Below are positions 25,799-34,999 of a DNA stretch of 64,000 nt, piece after piece. How positions within the stretch are numbered: position 1 is the stretch's first letter; each line of letters opens with the position of its first letter. This DNA is from Acidovorax sp. KKS102 (GTDB taxonomy: Bacteria > Pseudomonadota > Gammaproteobacteria > Burkholderiales > Burkholderiaceae_C), in NCBI RefSeq assembly GCF_000302535.1, contig NC_018708.1, forward strand, positions 496,001 through 560,000. The letters are read 5' to 3'. The position numbers and the translations under genes were made by a program. The notes below the pieces were generated by a model that made no database searches, was not told where the DNA came from, and saw only the letters and a list, made by a program, of their open reading frames with translations.

Positions 25799-25818
25799 AA
25801 CTGTTTATAAATACAGTA
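25799..25818. promoter_or_regulatory. LexA-like SOS box
   Basis: AACTGTTTATAAATACAGTA agrees at 17 of 20 positions with the E. coli SOS consensus (TACTG, five TA steps, CAGTA) and keeps the essential CTGT-N8-ACAG. It is AT-rich in GC-rich DNA, upstream of the VOC gene on the minus strand. A -10-like TATAAA (minus strand, near 25786-25791) lies between it and the gene. The neighbouring dehydrogenase ends rather than begins here, so the VOC gene is the only plausible target. Confidence 0.6.
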
Positions 25819-25884
25819 TTTTTCAACCCGATACACAACCCATCGCGCTGATCATGCGGCGCACCCTGCGGGGCCCGCAATGCT

Positions 25885-26907
25885 TCAGGCCCACCCCTCC
25901 AGCACCAGCTTGCCCCGCGCCTTGCCGCTCTCGATGAGCGCATGTGCGCGCTTGAGATTCTCGGCATTGATGGTGCCAAAGCGTTGGTCCAGCGTGGTGC
26001 GGATCAGCCCGGCGTCCACCAGCTGCGCTACCTCGGTCAGCAGGCGGTGCTGGCCGATCATGTCGGCGGTGCCGAACAACGCACGCGTGAACATCAGCTC
26101 CCAGTGCACCGACACCGACTTGCGCTTGAACTTCGTCACGTCGAGCGACACCGGGTCGTCGATCAGCGCGAACTGGCCCTGGGGCGCAATGGCCTCAACG
26201 ATCTGGTCGAAGTGCGCGTCGGTCTGTGTCAGGCTGACGATGATGTCCACCGTGGGGTGGCCGATGCGCGCCAGCTCCTCAGTGAGCGGCTGGCTGTGGT
26301 CGATGACGTGGTGGGCGCCCAGGTCGCGCACCCACTGCTGCGTTTCGGGGCGCGATGCGGTGCCGATGATCGTGAGGCTGGTCAGCCGCGCCGCCAGCTG
26401 CGTGAGGATGGAGCCCACGCCGCCGCTCGCGCCGATGATGAGCAGGGTCTTGTTCGTGGGCTGCTTGCCGGGGGCCACACGCAGGCGGTCAAACAGCAGC
26501 TCCCACGCGGTGATGGTGGTCAGCGGCAGCGCGGCGGCTTCGGCAAAGTCCAGCGACTTCGGCGCATGGCCCACGATGCGTTCATCCACCAGGTGCAGTT
26601 CGCTGTTGGTGCCGGGGCGGGCGATGGAGCCTGCGTACCAGACGCGGTCGCCGGGCTGGAACAGCGTCACCTCGGGCCCCACGGCGCGCACGACGCCGCT
26701 GGCGTCCCAGCCCAGCACCTTGTAGTCGGGGCCGTCACCGCTGCGTGAGCTGCTTTTGCGCACCTTGGTGTCTACGGGGTTCACTGAGACGGCATGCACT
26801 TCCACCAACAGATCGTGGCTCGTGGCCACCGGGTCGGGCAGGGTGATGTCGAGCAGCGACTCGGGGTGGTCGATGGGGTGAGCGGTTTGGTAGCCAACGG
26901 CTTTCAT
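25885..26907 (-). CDS. zinc-type alcohol dehydrogenase-like / quinone oxidoreductase (MDR superfamily)
   Basis: 340 residues of the medium-chain dehydrogenase superfamily. A GroES-like domain comes first (S-V-N-P-V-D-T-K-V-R near residue 43, G-W-D-A-S-G-V-V in the middle). A Rossmann domain follows with I-G-A-S-G-G-V-G-S near 155 for NADPH. The catalytic zinc ligands of true alcohol dehydrogenases are missing, so it fits the zinc-independent enone/quinone reductase branch. The start at 26907 (M-K-A-V-G-Y) matches the family; 30 codons upstream are also open but lie in the promoter region. Divergent from a LysR regulator. Confidence 0.87.
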   Translation of the reverse strand: MKAVGYQTAHPIDHPESLLDITLPDPVATSHDLLVEVHAVSVNPVDTKVRKSSSRSGDGPDYKVLGWDASGVVRAVGPEVTLFQPGDRVWYAGSIARPGTNSELHLVDERIVGHAPKSLDFAEAAALPLTTITAWELLFDRLRVAPGKQPTNKTLLIIGASGGVGSILTQLAARLTSLTIIGTASRPETQQWVRDLGAHHVIDHSQPLTEELARIGHPTVDIIVSLTQTDAHFDQIVEAIAPQGQFALIDDPVSLDVTKFKRKSVSVHWELMFTRALFGTADMIGQHRLLTEVAQLVDAGLIRTTLDQRFGTINAENLKRAHALIESGKARGKLVLEGWA

Positions 26908-26978
26908 GGGGAGGTCCTGATTGTCAAAGAAGGGTGCCCCGATGATGGGTTTTGCGAAATTGTTTTTAAATGGGGTGC

Positions 26979-27000
26979 TGATTGAATCCATCTTCAATCA
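26979..27000. promoter_or_regulatory. probable LysR-type operator
   Basis: Perfect 8-base inverted repeat TGATTGAA-TCCATC-TTCAATCA in the divergent promoter region between the MDR dehydrogenase and the LysR gene. It contains the T-N11-A pattern expected of a LysR-type recognition site and lies 39 bases before the regulator start. This supports control of the dehydrogenase by the adjacent regulator. Confidence 0.55.
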
Positions 27001-27038
27001 TTGTTTGTAAATAAACCCCTCCGCACTCAAGGCACGCC

Positions 27039-27956
27039 ATGAAAAGCCTGCAAGACCTCGACATCTTTGTGCGCACCGTGGACAGCGGCAGCCTCTCGGC
27101 CACGGCGCGTGCGCTGGACCTCACGCCCGCCGCCGCGAGCGCCGCGCTCAAGCGGCTGGAGGCCGAGCTGGGCGTGGCGTTGTTCGTGCGCTCTACGCGC
27201 AGCCTGCGGCTCACGCAGGAGGGCGCGCTGTTCCTGGAGCATTGCCGCCCCGCGCTGGCGGCGCTGCAGCAGGTGCAAGGCCAGCTGGCAGGCGGGCGCG
27301 CCGGTGGCTTGCGCGGCACGCTGCAACTGGCCGCGCCGTCGGACTTGGGGCGCAATGTGCTGCTGCCCTGGCTCGATGCCTTCCAGGCCGAGCACCCGGC
27401 CATCGATATCCGCCTGCAGCTGGCTGACCGCGTGGCCAACGTCTACAGCGAGCCGGTGGACGCCGCCTTCCGCTACGGCAAGCCGCAGGATTCGAGCCTG
27501 GTCGCACTGCCGCTGGCCGCCGACCACCGGCGTGTGCTCTGCGCGGCGCCCGCCTACCTGGCTGCACACGGCATGCCCGGCACGCCCCACGCACTGGCCG
27601 CGCACGAGGGCCTGTGCTTCATGCTGGGCGAGGACGTGCACGACCGCTGGCGCTTCTGGGACGCCGCTGGTCAGGAGGTCGTGGTGCGCGTGCGCAGCCG
27701 CAACGTGGCCAACGATGGCGATGTGGTGCGCCGCTGGGCCGTGCTGGGCCGGGGCATTGCGTACAAGTCGTACTTTGATGTGGCTGATGATCTGGCCGCC
27801 GGGCGGCTGGTGCCGCTGTGCCCTGGCTGGACCACCGAGGCCGTGCCGCTCTTTCTGGTTGCCCCCAGCCGCCGCCAGTTCACGCCGCTGGTGCGGGCAC
27901 TGCGCGACTTCGTGGCCGGTCGCCTGCAGGCGCTCATGGATCGGGCGCCACGCTGA
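27039..27956 (+). CDS. LysR family transcriptional regulator
   Basis: 305 residues. N-terminal helix-turn-helix (about 5-62; S-L-S-A-T-A-R-A-L-D-L-T-P-A-A-A-S recognition region, then R-S-T-R-S-L-R-L-T-Q-E-G). C-terminal substrate-binding domain of the type seen in CrgA/DsdC-like LysR proteins (about 90-290). It is divergent from the MDR dehydrogenase, with a palindromic operator between them. Effector unknown. Confidence 0.9.
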   Translation: MKSLQDLDIFVRTVDSGSLSATARALDLTPAAASAALKRLEAELGVALFVRSTRSLRLTQEGALFLEHCRPALAALQQVQGQLAGGRAGGLRGTLQLAAPSDLGRNVLLPWLDAFQAEHPAIDIRLQLADRVANVYSEPVDAAFRYGKPQDSSLVALPLAADHRRVLCAAPAYLAAHGMPGTPHALAAHEGLCFMLGEDVHDRWRFWDAAGQEVVVRVRSRNVANDGDVVRRWAVLGRGIAYKSYFDVADDLAAGRLVPLCPGWTTEAVPLFLVAPSRRQFTPLVRALRDFVAGRLQALMDRAPR

Positions 27957-28159
27957 GCGCTAGCAGCAACCGCAACCGCAAGCGCTGCGCCGACCTGCCG
28001 CACGAGGCTCTGCCAGCAGCAGGGCTATCGCACACGCGACCGGCGCCGCCCACCCGTGCGCCGCACAATCGCGCCCTTGCTGCCGCCACCGAGCGCGGCG
28101 CTCCTTGCGCAGCCAAGTGCCCGGTGCTGCGGCAACGCCATTGACGGAGAAAGACGATC

Positions 28160-29323
28160 ATGCTGAATTTCGACTTCCACAACCCCACCCACATCGCCTT
28201 CGGCCAGGGCCGCATTGCCGACCTGGCCAAGCTCGTGCCCGCTGCCGCCAAGGTGTTGATCCTGGTGGGCGGTGCCAGCGCCGAAAAGACCGGCACCCTG
28301 GCCGAGGTGCGCGCCGCGCTGGGCGATCGCCAGCACGCCACCTTCAGCGGCATCGAGCCCAACCCGAGCTACGAAACCTCCATGAAGGCCGTGGCGCAGA
28401 TCCGCGAAGGCGGGTTTGACTTTCTACTGGCCGTGGGCGGTGGCTCGGTGATCGACGCCACCAAATTCATCGCTGCCGCCGTGCGTTTTGAGGGCGCCGA
28501 CCCCTGGGCCATCCTCGAAAAGCACGGCCGCAACATCCAGGGGGCGATGCCATTCGGCTCGGTGCTCACGCTGCCCGCCACGGGCTCGGAGATGAACAAC
28601 GGCGGCGTCATCACCCACCGCGGCAAGGGCGCCAAGCTGTCGTTTGGCAGCGTGCACACCTACCCGGTGTTCTCGGTGCTTGACCCCACCAAGACCTATA
28701 CCCTGCCGCCGCAGCAACTGGCCAACGGCGTGGTAGATGCGTTTGTGCACACGGTGGAGCAGTACCTCACCTACCCGGTCAACGCGCCCGTGCAGGACCG
28801 ATTTGCCGAAGGCATCCTGCAAACACTGATCGAAGTGGGCCCGCGCCTGCTGACCGCCCCTGAGCCCGTGTATGACGACCGTGCCAACCTCATGTGGGCC
28901 GCCACCATGGCGCTCAACGGCCTGATTGGCGCGGGCGTGCCGCAGGACTGGGCCACGCACATGATCGGCCACGAGCTGACGGCCCTGCACGGCATCGACC
29001 ACGCGCGCACCCTGGCCATCGTGCTGCCCGCGCTGCTGAACGAGCGCCGGGTGGCCAAGCGCGCCAAGCTGCTGCAGTACGGCGAGCGCGTGTGGGGCAT
29101 CACCACCGGGACCGACGACGAGCGCATCACCGCCGCCATCGAGCGCACGCGCGACTTCTTTGAAAGCATGGGCATCGCCACGCGCCTGTCGGGCTACGGC
29201 CTGGGCGGCGACACGGTGACCGCCGTGGTGGCGCAGCTCGAAGCGCATGGCATGGTGACCCTGGGCGAACAGCGCGAGATCACACCCGCCGTGAGCCGCC
29301 GCATCCTCGAAGCCGCTCTGTAA
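28160..29323 (+). CDS. yqhD: iron-containing alcohol dehydrogenase, YqhD-like
   Basis: 387 residues, the same size as E. coli YqhD, an NADPH-dependent aldehyde reductase that protects against reactive aldehydes. The nucleotide motif G-G-G-S-x-x-D is at 93-99. The metal ligands D193, H197, H267 and H281 match E. coli D194, H198, H267 and H281. AACGGAGAAAGA-like ribosome binding region precedes the ATG. The 203 bases upstream show no clear feature. Confidence 0.9.
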   Translation: MLNFDFHNPTHIAFGQGRIADLAKLVPAAAKVLILVGGASAEKTGTLAEVRAALGDRQHATFSGIEPNPSYETSMKAVAQIREGGFDFLLAVGGGSVIDATKFIAAAVRFEGADPWAILEKHGRNIQGAMPFGSVLTLPATGSEMNNGGVITHRGKGAKLSFGSVHTYPVFSVLDPTKTYTLPPQQLANGVVDAFVHTVEQYLTYPVNAPVQDRFAEGILQTLIEVGPRLLTAPEPVYDDRANLMWAATMALNGLIGAGVPQDWATHMIGHELTALHGIDHARTLAIVLPALLNERRVAKRAKLLQYGERVWGITTGTDDERITAAIERTRDFFESMGIATRLSGYGLGGDTVTAVVAQLEAHGMVTLGEQREITPAVSRRILEAAL

Positions 29324-29495
29324 TCGGCTGCGGGCTGTCGGGGCGAGGGGCGGGGCGCACATGCGCTCGCCCCTTCCACAGCGCATTTCGCGCCACACAG
29401 CCGCGTTTCGTCGCAGGGCGCTGGAGCCCGCCGGTTGCGCCACCTACAGTGCCGTCAAGCCGCCTCTCCGGGTGGCATTTGACGAAAGGCGCACC

Positions 29496-30578
29496 GTGAC
29501 CCTCATCCTCCTCCTGGCCCTCCGCTCTGCATGGCGCACGGCCCGTGCCCCGCTGCTGACGGCTTTTGTAGCACTGCTGGCCTGGGCCACGCCGGCATCG
29601 GCCCAGTATGCCGGGCTGCGCACCCTGGTGGTCCCGGGCGTCGAGCCGGTGACCGTGGCGCTGTTCTACCCCACGCCGGTAGTGGCACGCACCCTGACGA
29701 TGGGCCCCTGGCGGCCCGTGGTCACGCCCGGCGCACCGGTGGCGGCCGTGCCCCTCAAGGGTCTGATCCTCATCTCGCACGGCACCGGCGGCCATGAACT
29801 GGGCCACCACAACCTGGCCACACGCCTGGCGGCCGACGGCTATCTGGTGGCCGCGCTGCGCCACCCGGGCGACAACTGGGAAGATCGGTCGATGATCACC
29901 TCGGGCCGCTACTTCAGCGAACGCCCCCGCCAGGTGAGCCGCGTGCTGGATTCCCTGCTGGCCAGCCCCGAGTGGGGCCCCCGCATTCCGGCCGGCCGCA
30001 TTGGCGCCGTGGGGCACTCGGCAGGTGGCTACACCGTGCTGGCCCTGGCTGGCGCGCAGGCCGAACCGGCCCGTGCGGCAGAGCACTGCCGCAACGTGTC
30101 GGACGACCCGGGCTTTTGCAGCCTGGGCAAGCTCCCGAGCCGCCCCCAGTCAGGCCAGGCCGCACCAGCCGTTGCCGCTGCGGTGACTGCGCAGGGCCCT
30201 GCCGCCGAGCAGGACGGCCCGCTGGTCTCCGTGGCAGACCCCCGCATCCGTGCCGTGGTGGCCATGGCACCCATGGCCGTGGTGTTCACACCGGGCAGCC
30301 TGAAGGCCATCAGCGTGCCCGTGCGGCTCATGGTGGCCGAGCGCGATGCCGTGCTCGCGGGCAAGTACCACGGCGCTTATGTGGCGGCTAATTTGCCTGC
30401 TGCACAGGCCAGCACGGTGCCGGGCGCGGGCCACTTTGCCTTCATGGCCCAGTCCGTCTGGCCGCTGGCGTCCGAGGCGGGAGACGCCGCGGCCAACCCC
30501 GAGAGCTTTGACCGCGTGGCCTACCACGCCACGCTGGAGAACGAGGTGGCGGAGTTTCTGGAGCGGCAGCTGCGTTGA
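29496..30578 (+). CDS. secreted alpha/beta hydrolase (dienelactone hydrolase / PAF-acetylhydrolase-like)
   Basis: 360 residues counted from a GTG at 29496, which has GAAAGG about 8 bases upstream and yields a proper signal peptide (hydrophobic about 20-33, A-S-A cleavage). Translation from the ATG at 29361 would add 45 residues with no signal character. The hydrolase core has the oxyanion region S-H-G-T-G-G-H and the nucleophile elbow G-H-S-A-G-G-Y. A C-terminal histidine in G-A-G-H-F-A-F completes the likely triad. Substrate unknown; probably an ester in the periplasm. Confidence 0.78.
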   Translation: MTLILLLALRSAWRTARAPLLTAFVALLAWATPASAQYAGLRTLVVPGVEPVTVALFYPTPVVARTLTMGPWRPVVTPGAPVAAVPLKGLILISHGTGGHELGHHNLATRLAADGYLVAALRHPGDNWEDRSMITSGRYFSERPRQVSRVLDSLLASPEWGPRIPAGRIGAVGHSAGGYTVLALAGAQAEPARAAEHCRNVSDDPGFCSLGKLPSRPQSGQAAPAVAAAVTAQGPAAEQDGPLVSVADPRIRAVVAMAPMAVVFTPGSLKAISVPVRLMVAERDAVLAGKYHGAYVAANLPAAQASTVPGAGHFAFMAQSVWPLASEAGDAAANPESFDRVAYHATLENEVAEFLERQLR

Positions 30579-30720
30579 AGGGCGAACGGCGCGGCACGCA
30601 CGGCAGTGCCGTGCTGTAAGCCAATGCCGCAAACCTGCCCGCATCGCGGGACAAGATGCGCGATGGCTGCTACGGTGGTGGTTTGGTTTTCCGATCCACC
30701 CCCTACAGAAAGCGACCTCC

Positions 30721-31401
30721 ATGGCACACATCCTCATGGTTCTCACGTCCCACGACCAACTGGGCGATACCGGCAAAAAGACGGGCTTCTGGCTGGAAGA
30801 GTTTGCCGCCCCGTACTACGTGTTCAAGGACGCTGGCGCGCAGATCACCCTGGCATCGCCCCACGGCGGCCAGCCGCCGCTGGACCCCAAGAGCGACGAC
30901 GAAAACGCCCAGACCGATGCCACGCGCCGTTTCAAGGCCGATGCCGAAGCGCAAAAGCAGCTGGCCAGCACCGTGCCTTTGTCCAGCGTGAAGGCCGGGG
31001 ACTTTGACGCCGTGTTCTACCCCGGCGGCCACGGCCCGCTGTGGGACCTGGCCGAAGACGCGCAGTCCATCGCCCTCATCGAAAAGACCTTTGCTGCAGG
31101 CAAGCCGCTGGCGCTGGTGTGCCACGCACCGGGCGTGCTGCGCCACACCAGGGCGCCCGACGGGTCGCCGCTGGTCAAGGGCAAAAAGGTCACGGGGTTT
31201 ACCAACAGCGAAGAAGACGGGGTGCAGTTGACAAAGATCGTGCCCTTCCTGGTGGAGGACATGCTCAAAGCCAACGGCGGCGTGTATTCCAAAGGCCCCG
31301 ACTGGGCGCCCTATGTGTTGACCGACGGCACGCTGGTCACGGGGCAGAACCCGGCATCGTCCGAGCAGGGGGCGCACGCGTTGCTGAAGCTGTTGGGGTA
31401 A
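30721..31401 (+). CDS. DJ-1/PfpI superfamily protein (Hsp31/glyoxalase III-like)
   Basis: 226 residues of the type 1 glutamine amidotransferase-like fold. The reactive cysteine is C134 in L-V-C-H-A-P-G with H135 beside it, and a glutamate in the E26-E27 pair is the usual partner. This is the Hsp31-like subgroup, whose members act as holdase chaperones or methylglyoxal/glyoxal hydratases. It is cytoplasmic. It lies downstream of YqhD and the hydrolase on the same strand but 142 bases away, so it may have its own promoter. Confidence 0.88.
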   Translation: MAHILMVLTSHDQLGDTGKKTGFWLEEFAAPYYVFKDAGAQITLASPHGGQPPLDPKSDDENAQTDATRRFKADAEAQKQLASTVPLSSVKAGDFDAVFYPGGHGPLWDLAEDAQSIALIEKTFAAGKPLALVCHAPGVLRHTRAPDGSPLVKGKKVTGFTNSEEDGVQLTKIVPFLVEDMLKANGGVYSKGPDWAPYVLTDGTLVTGQNPASSEQGAHALLKLLG

Positions 31402-31468
31402 CGGACCGCGAAGGAGCCCTGCACAGCCGCAGATCCTGCGCAGAACGGGTGTTTGCGCAGGTTAAGGG

Positions 31469-31525
31469 TCAAAATGGCTGCAAGCGCCAGCGCATATTGC
31501 GCAAGCAGCTATTGAATAGATAGCA
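31469..31525 (-). repeat. dispersed short intergenic repeat (TAGCTGCT family), copy 3
   Basis: On the minus strand it reads CAATAGCTGCTTGCGCAATA then GCGCTGGCGCTTGCAGCC and ATTTTG. It lies between the converging DJ-1 and molybdoenzyme genes and shares the core words of the copies at 18753 and 24162. Confidence 0.6.
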
Positions 31526-31547
31526 ATCCGAGCGTCTCACGCTGCCC

Positions 31548-33668
31548 TTAGGCCGTGGTGCTGGCGTGGGCGCCGGCGTCCATGTCGGCATCGGCGGCGC
31601 CTGCGGCCTCCACTTCCACTAAGCAGTCGTAAAACGTGGGCGCACGACCCAGGTCGGTCAGGGCCTGGCTGGTCACCTCGTTCACGTTGGTGCCGTTCAG
31701 CCCCAGCTTGCGCCACCAGATGCCCAGGCCGTTGACCACGCCCGGCCGCGCGCGGCGGGACACGGTGGCGTGGCACAGGTAGCTGCCCCGGTCGTTGAAC
31801 ACGCGCACCACGGCGTCGTTGGCAATGCCGCGCGCTTCGGCGTCGTCGGGGTGGATCTCCAGCACGGGGCGGCCCTCGATGTTGCGCAGGCTCTGCACAT
31901 TCACGAAGGTGGAGTTCAAGAAGTTGCGCGCGGGCGGCGAGATCATCGCCAGCGGGTAGCGGGTGTTGGTGCCCTGCAGTTCGTAGTTGGGCAGGTGGTC
32001 GGGCAGGCCGTCCAGTCCCTGCGCGGCCAGGCGGGCGCTGTAGAACTCGCACTTGCCCGAAGGCGATGGGAAGTTGCCCTCGGCAAACGGCGCATCGGGC
32101 AGCGCCAGCGTGGCAAAGCCCTGGCTTTCGAGCAGTGCGTAGTCCACGGCGTCGCCAAAGGCCTGGCGGCACAGCGCCTCATCAGTGTCGGCAAAACACG
32201 GCTCGGTGAAGCCCATGCGCGCGGCCAGGTCGCGGAAGATCTGCGCATTGCTGCGCGCCTGGCCCTGCGGCGCAATGGCGGGGCGGTTGAGCAGCACGTC
32301 GGTGTGGCCGTAGCTCAGGTGGATGTCCCAGTGCTCCAGCTGCGTGGTGGCGGGCAGGATGTAGTCGGCGTAGTCGGCCGTGTCGGTTTTGAAATGCTCC
32401 AGCACCACGGTGAACAAATCCTCGCGCGCAAAGCCCTGCACCACCTTGCTGGAGTCCGGCGCCACGGCCACGGGGTTGCTGTTGTAGACCACGATGGCCT
32501 CGACCTTCGGGCCGAACGTGGGCGAGGCCTCGCGCAGCAGGTCGTCGCCAATGGTGGACATGTTGATGGTGCGCGGCGTCTTGGCGGGCATCAGGTCGGG
32601 CCGCTGCAGCACGCCGCGCTGCGCGGGGAACTGGCCCGAGCTGGACAGCAGCACGCCGCCCGCGCGGTGGCGCCAGGCGCCCGTGAGCGCAGGCAGGCAG
32701 GCCACGGCGCGCACCGCATTGCCGCCGCCGCGCACGCGCTGCATGCCGTAGTTCAGGCGGATGGCGGCGGGCTTCGTCGTGCCGTAGTCCTTGGCCAGCT
32801 GGCGGATCTGCTCCACCGGAATGTCGCAGACCTCGGCCGCGCGCTCGGGCGGCCACTGCAGTGCGCGCTCGCGCAGCTGGTCCCAGCCCAGCGTGTGGCG
32901 GGCGATGTAGTCGTGGTCGAGCCAGTCGTTCTGGATCAGCTCGTGCATCAGCGCCAGGGCCAGCGCCGCGTCGGTGCCGGGGCGCAGGGCAATGTGCTCG
33001 TGGCACTTGTCAGCCGTCTCGCTTTTGCGCGGGTCGATGCACACCAGCTTGGCGCCATTGCGCTTGGCCTGTTGCGCGTAGCGCCAGAAATGCAGGTTGC
33101 TGCCGATGGAGTTGCTGCCCCAGATCAGGATGAGCTGCGACTCGGCAAAAAACTCCACTTTCATGCCCACCTTGCCGCCCAGGGTCTGCGTGAGCGCCTC
33201 GGCACCGGCGGATGCGCAGATGGTGCGGTCGAGCTGCGAGGCGCCCAGCTTGTGGAAGAAGCGCCGGTCCATGCTCTCGCCCTGCACCATGCCCATGGTG
33301 CCCGCGTAGCTGTAGGGCAGGACGGCCTCGGGCGCGCGCGCGGCGATGGACTGCAGGCGCTGGGCAATGTCAGCCAGGGCTTCGTCCCAGGTCGCGGGGG
33401 CGAACTGACCGCTGCCTTTGGGGCCGATGCGCTTGAGCGGCGTGAGCACGCGCTCAGGGTGGTAGCTGCGCTCGGTGTACTTGCTCACCTTGGCGCACAG
33501 CGCGCCGTCGGTGTGGCGGTGGTCGGGGTTGCCCTGCACGCGGGTGGCTACGCCATGTTCGTCCACGGTGGTGAGCAGGGCGCAGGTGTCGGGGCAGTCG
33601 TGGGGGCAGGCGCCGCGCACCTGAATCAGTGCCGATGGAGGGGATTTAGCGTCAGAAGGCGTGGGCAT
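31548..33668 (-). CDS. molybdopterin oxidoreductase (DMSO reductase superfamily), cytoplasmic
   Basis: 706 residues. Near the N terminus, C21, C25, C29 and C58 form a [4Fe-4S] site, followed by the large Mo-bisPGD domain and a C-terminal molydop-binding domain (about 575-690). There is no twin-arginine signal, so it should act in the cytoplasm. The probable Mo-ligand region is in D-R-T-I-C-A-S-A-G; which residue binds Mo cannot be settled here. No partner iron-sulfur or membrane subunit lies nearby, so the electron partner and substrate are unknown. Many such solitary enzymes in betaproteobacteria are poorly described. Confidence 0.82.
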   Translation of the reverse strand: MPTPSDAKSPPSALIQVRGACPHDCPDTCALLTTVDEHGVATRVQGNPDHRHTDGALCAKVSKYTERSYHPERVLTPLKRIGPKGSGQFAPATWDEALADIAQRLQSIAARAPEAVLPYSYAGTMGMVQGESMDRRFFHKLGASQLDRTICASAGAEALTQTLGGKVGMKVEFFAESQLILIWGSNSIGSNLHFWRYAQQAKRNGAKLVCIDPRKSETADKCHEHIALRPGTDAALALALMHELIQNDWLDHDYIARHTLGWDQLRERALQWPPERAAEVCDIPVEQIRQLAKDYGTTKPAAIRLNYGMQRVRGGGNAVRAVACLPALTGAWRHRAGGVLLSSSGQFPAQRGVLQRPDLMPAKTPRTINMSTIGDDLLREASPTFGPKVEAIVVYNSNPVAVAPDSSKVVQGFAREDLFTVVLEHFKTDTADYADYILPATTQLEHWDIHLSYGHTDVLLNRPAIAPQGQARSNAQIFRDLAARMGFTEPCFADTDEALCRQAFGDAVDYALLESQGFATLALPDAPFAEGNFPSPSGKCEFYSARLAAQGLDGLPDHLPNYELQGTNTRYPLAMISPPARNFLNSTFVNVQSLRNIEGRPVLEIHPDDAEARGIANDAVVRVFNDRGSYLCHATVSRRARPGVVNGLGIWWRKLGLNGTNVNEVTSQALTDLGRAPTFYDCLVEVEAAGAADADMDAGAHASTTA

Positions 33669-33804
33669 TCGGGGGCTGGATCGTTAAACTGGCTGTCAGG
33701 GTTGGAACAGGCGTGCATATGGGCCCCTGTTTCCACGGGGCTGCCTACCGGCAGTGCAGAGGGGGATGCCCCTTCTTTCTTCTTACAAGAGCAGAGATTT
33801 CACC

Positions 33805-34953
33805 ATGAACCAGACAGTATTGGGGCGCAGGCAGTTTTCGGTGGGCATGGGGGCCGTGGCGCTGGGCGGGTTCGGCCTGGCGCGTGCGCAGGGAGAGGGG
33901 CGCATCGTGCTGGGGCAGTCGGCGGCCTTCACCGGGCCGGCGGCCCAGCTGGGCGTGCAGTTCAACCAGGGTGCCAAACTCTTTTTTGACCAGCTCAACG
34001 CCCAGGGCGGCGTGGGCAAGCGCATGGTGGAGATCCGCACCATGGACGACGGCTACGAGCCCGACCGCTGCGCCGAGAACACCCGCAAGCTGATTGCCGA
34101 CGAGGTGTTTGCCCTGTTTGGCTACATCGGCACCCCCACCAGCCTGGCCGCGCTGCCGCTGTTCACCAAAGAGAAGGTGCCGTTTTTTGGCCCCTTCACC
34201 GGCGCTGAGGCGCTGCGCCAGCCGTTCAACCGGCTGATCTTCCATGTGCGCGCGTCCTACTACGACGAAACCGCGCTCATCGTGCGCCAGCTCACCAACC
34301 TGGGGCTCAAGAAGATCGCGGTGTTCTACCAGAACGACGCCTACGGCAAGGCGGGGCTCGATGGCGTGACCCGTGCGCTGGCCGAGCTGAAGCTGGCCCC
34401 CGTAGCGACCGCCACCGTGGAGCGCAATTCCACCGACGTGAAAGCGGCCGTGGACAAGCTGGTGCCCGCCACGCCCGATGCGGTGGTGCAGATTGCCGCC
34501 TACGCCGGCAGCGCTGCCTTTGTGCGCGCGGCGCGCAAGGCGGGTTTTGGCGGCACGTTCTACAACGTGTCATTTGTGGGCACGCAGGCGCTGGCCGACG
34601 AGTTGGGCAAGGACGGTGCGGGCGTGGTGGTGTCGCAGGTGGTGCCCTCGCCTTACCAGCCCTCGCGCCAGATCACGCGCGAGTTTCTGGAGGCCATCAA
34701 GAAGGGCGGCGACAAGGTGCAGCCCAACTACTCCAGCATGGAGGGATACCTGGCTGCGCGCGTCTTTACGGAGGGCCTGCGCCAAGCCCAGGCGGGCGGC
34801 AAAGTCACCCGCGAGAGCTTCATCACCGGCACCGAGGCCATCGGCAATCAGGTGATCTCGGGCTTTCCGGTCTCGTTCAGCGCCACCAGCCATGCGGCGT
34901 CGAAGTTTGTCGAGATGTCGATGCTGACCGGGGACGGCCGGGTGAGGACCTGA
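33805..34953 (+). CDS. ABC transporter substrate-binding protein (branched-chain amino acid type, Peripla_BP_6)
   Basis: 382 residues with an R-R-Q-F-type export signal ending in A-R-A-Q near residue 29, suggesting Tat or Sec export. The mature protein starts I-V-L-G-Q-S-A-A-F-T-G-P and has the two-lobe Leu/Ile/Val-binding pattern (F-Q-N-D-A-Y-G-K-A-G in the middle). No permease or ATPase genes adjoin, so it is an orphan receptor. The ATG at 33805 is preferred to an ATG 17 codons upstream because the signal peptide starts there. Confidence 0.88.
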   Translation: MNQTVLGRRQFSVGMGAVALGGFGLARAQGEGRIVLGQSAAFTGPAAQLGVQFNQGAKLFFDQLNAQGGVGKRMVEIRTMDDGYEPDRCAENTRKLIADEVFALFGYIGTPTSLAALPLFTKEKVPFFGPFTGAEALRQPFNRLIFHVRASYYDETALIVRQLTNLGLKKIAVFYQNDAYGKAGLDGVTRALAELKLAPVATATVERNSTDVKAAVDKLVPATPDAVVQIAAYAGSAAFVRAARKAGFGGTFYNVSFVGTQALADELGKDGAGVVVSQVVPSPYQPSRQITREFLEAIKKGGDKVQPNYSSMEGYLAARVFTEGLRQAQAGGKVTRESFITGTEAIGNQVISGFPVSFSATSHAASKFVEMSMLTGDGRVRT

Positions 34954-34999
34954 TCTCTGTTGGGCGGGGGCACGCGCAGGCCCCGCAGCCCTGAAGCGA

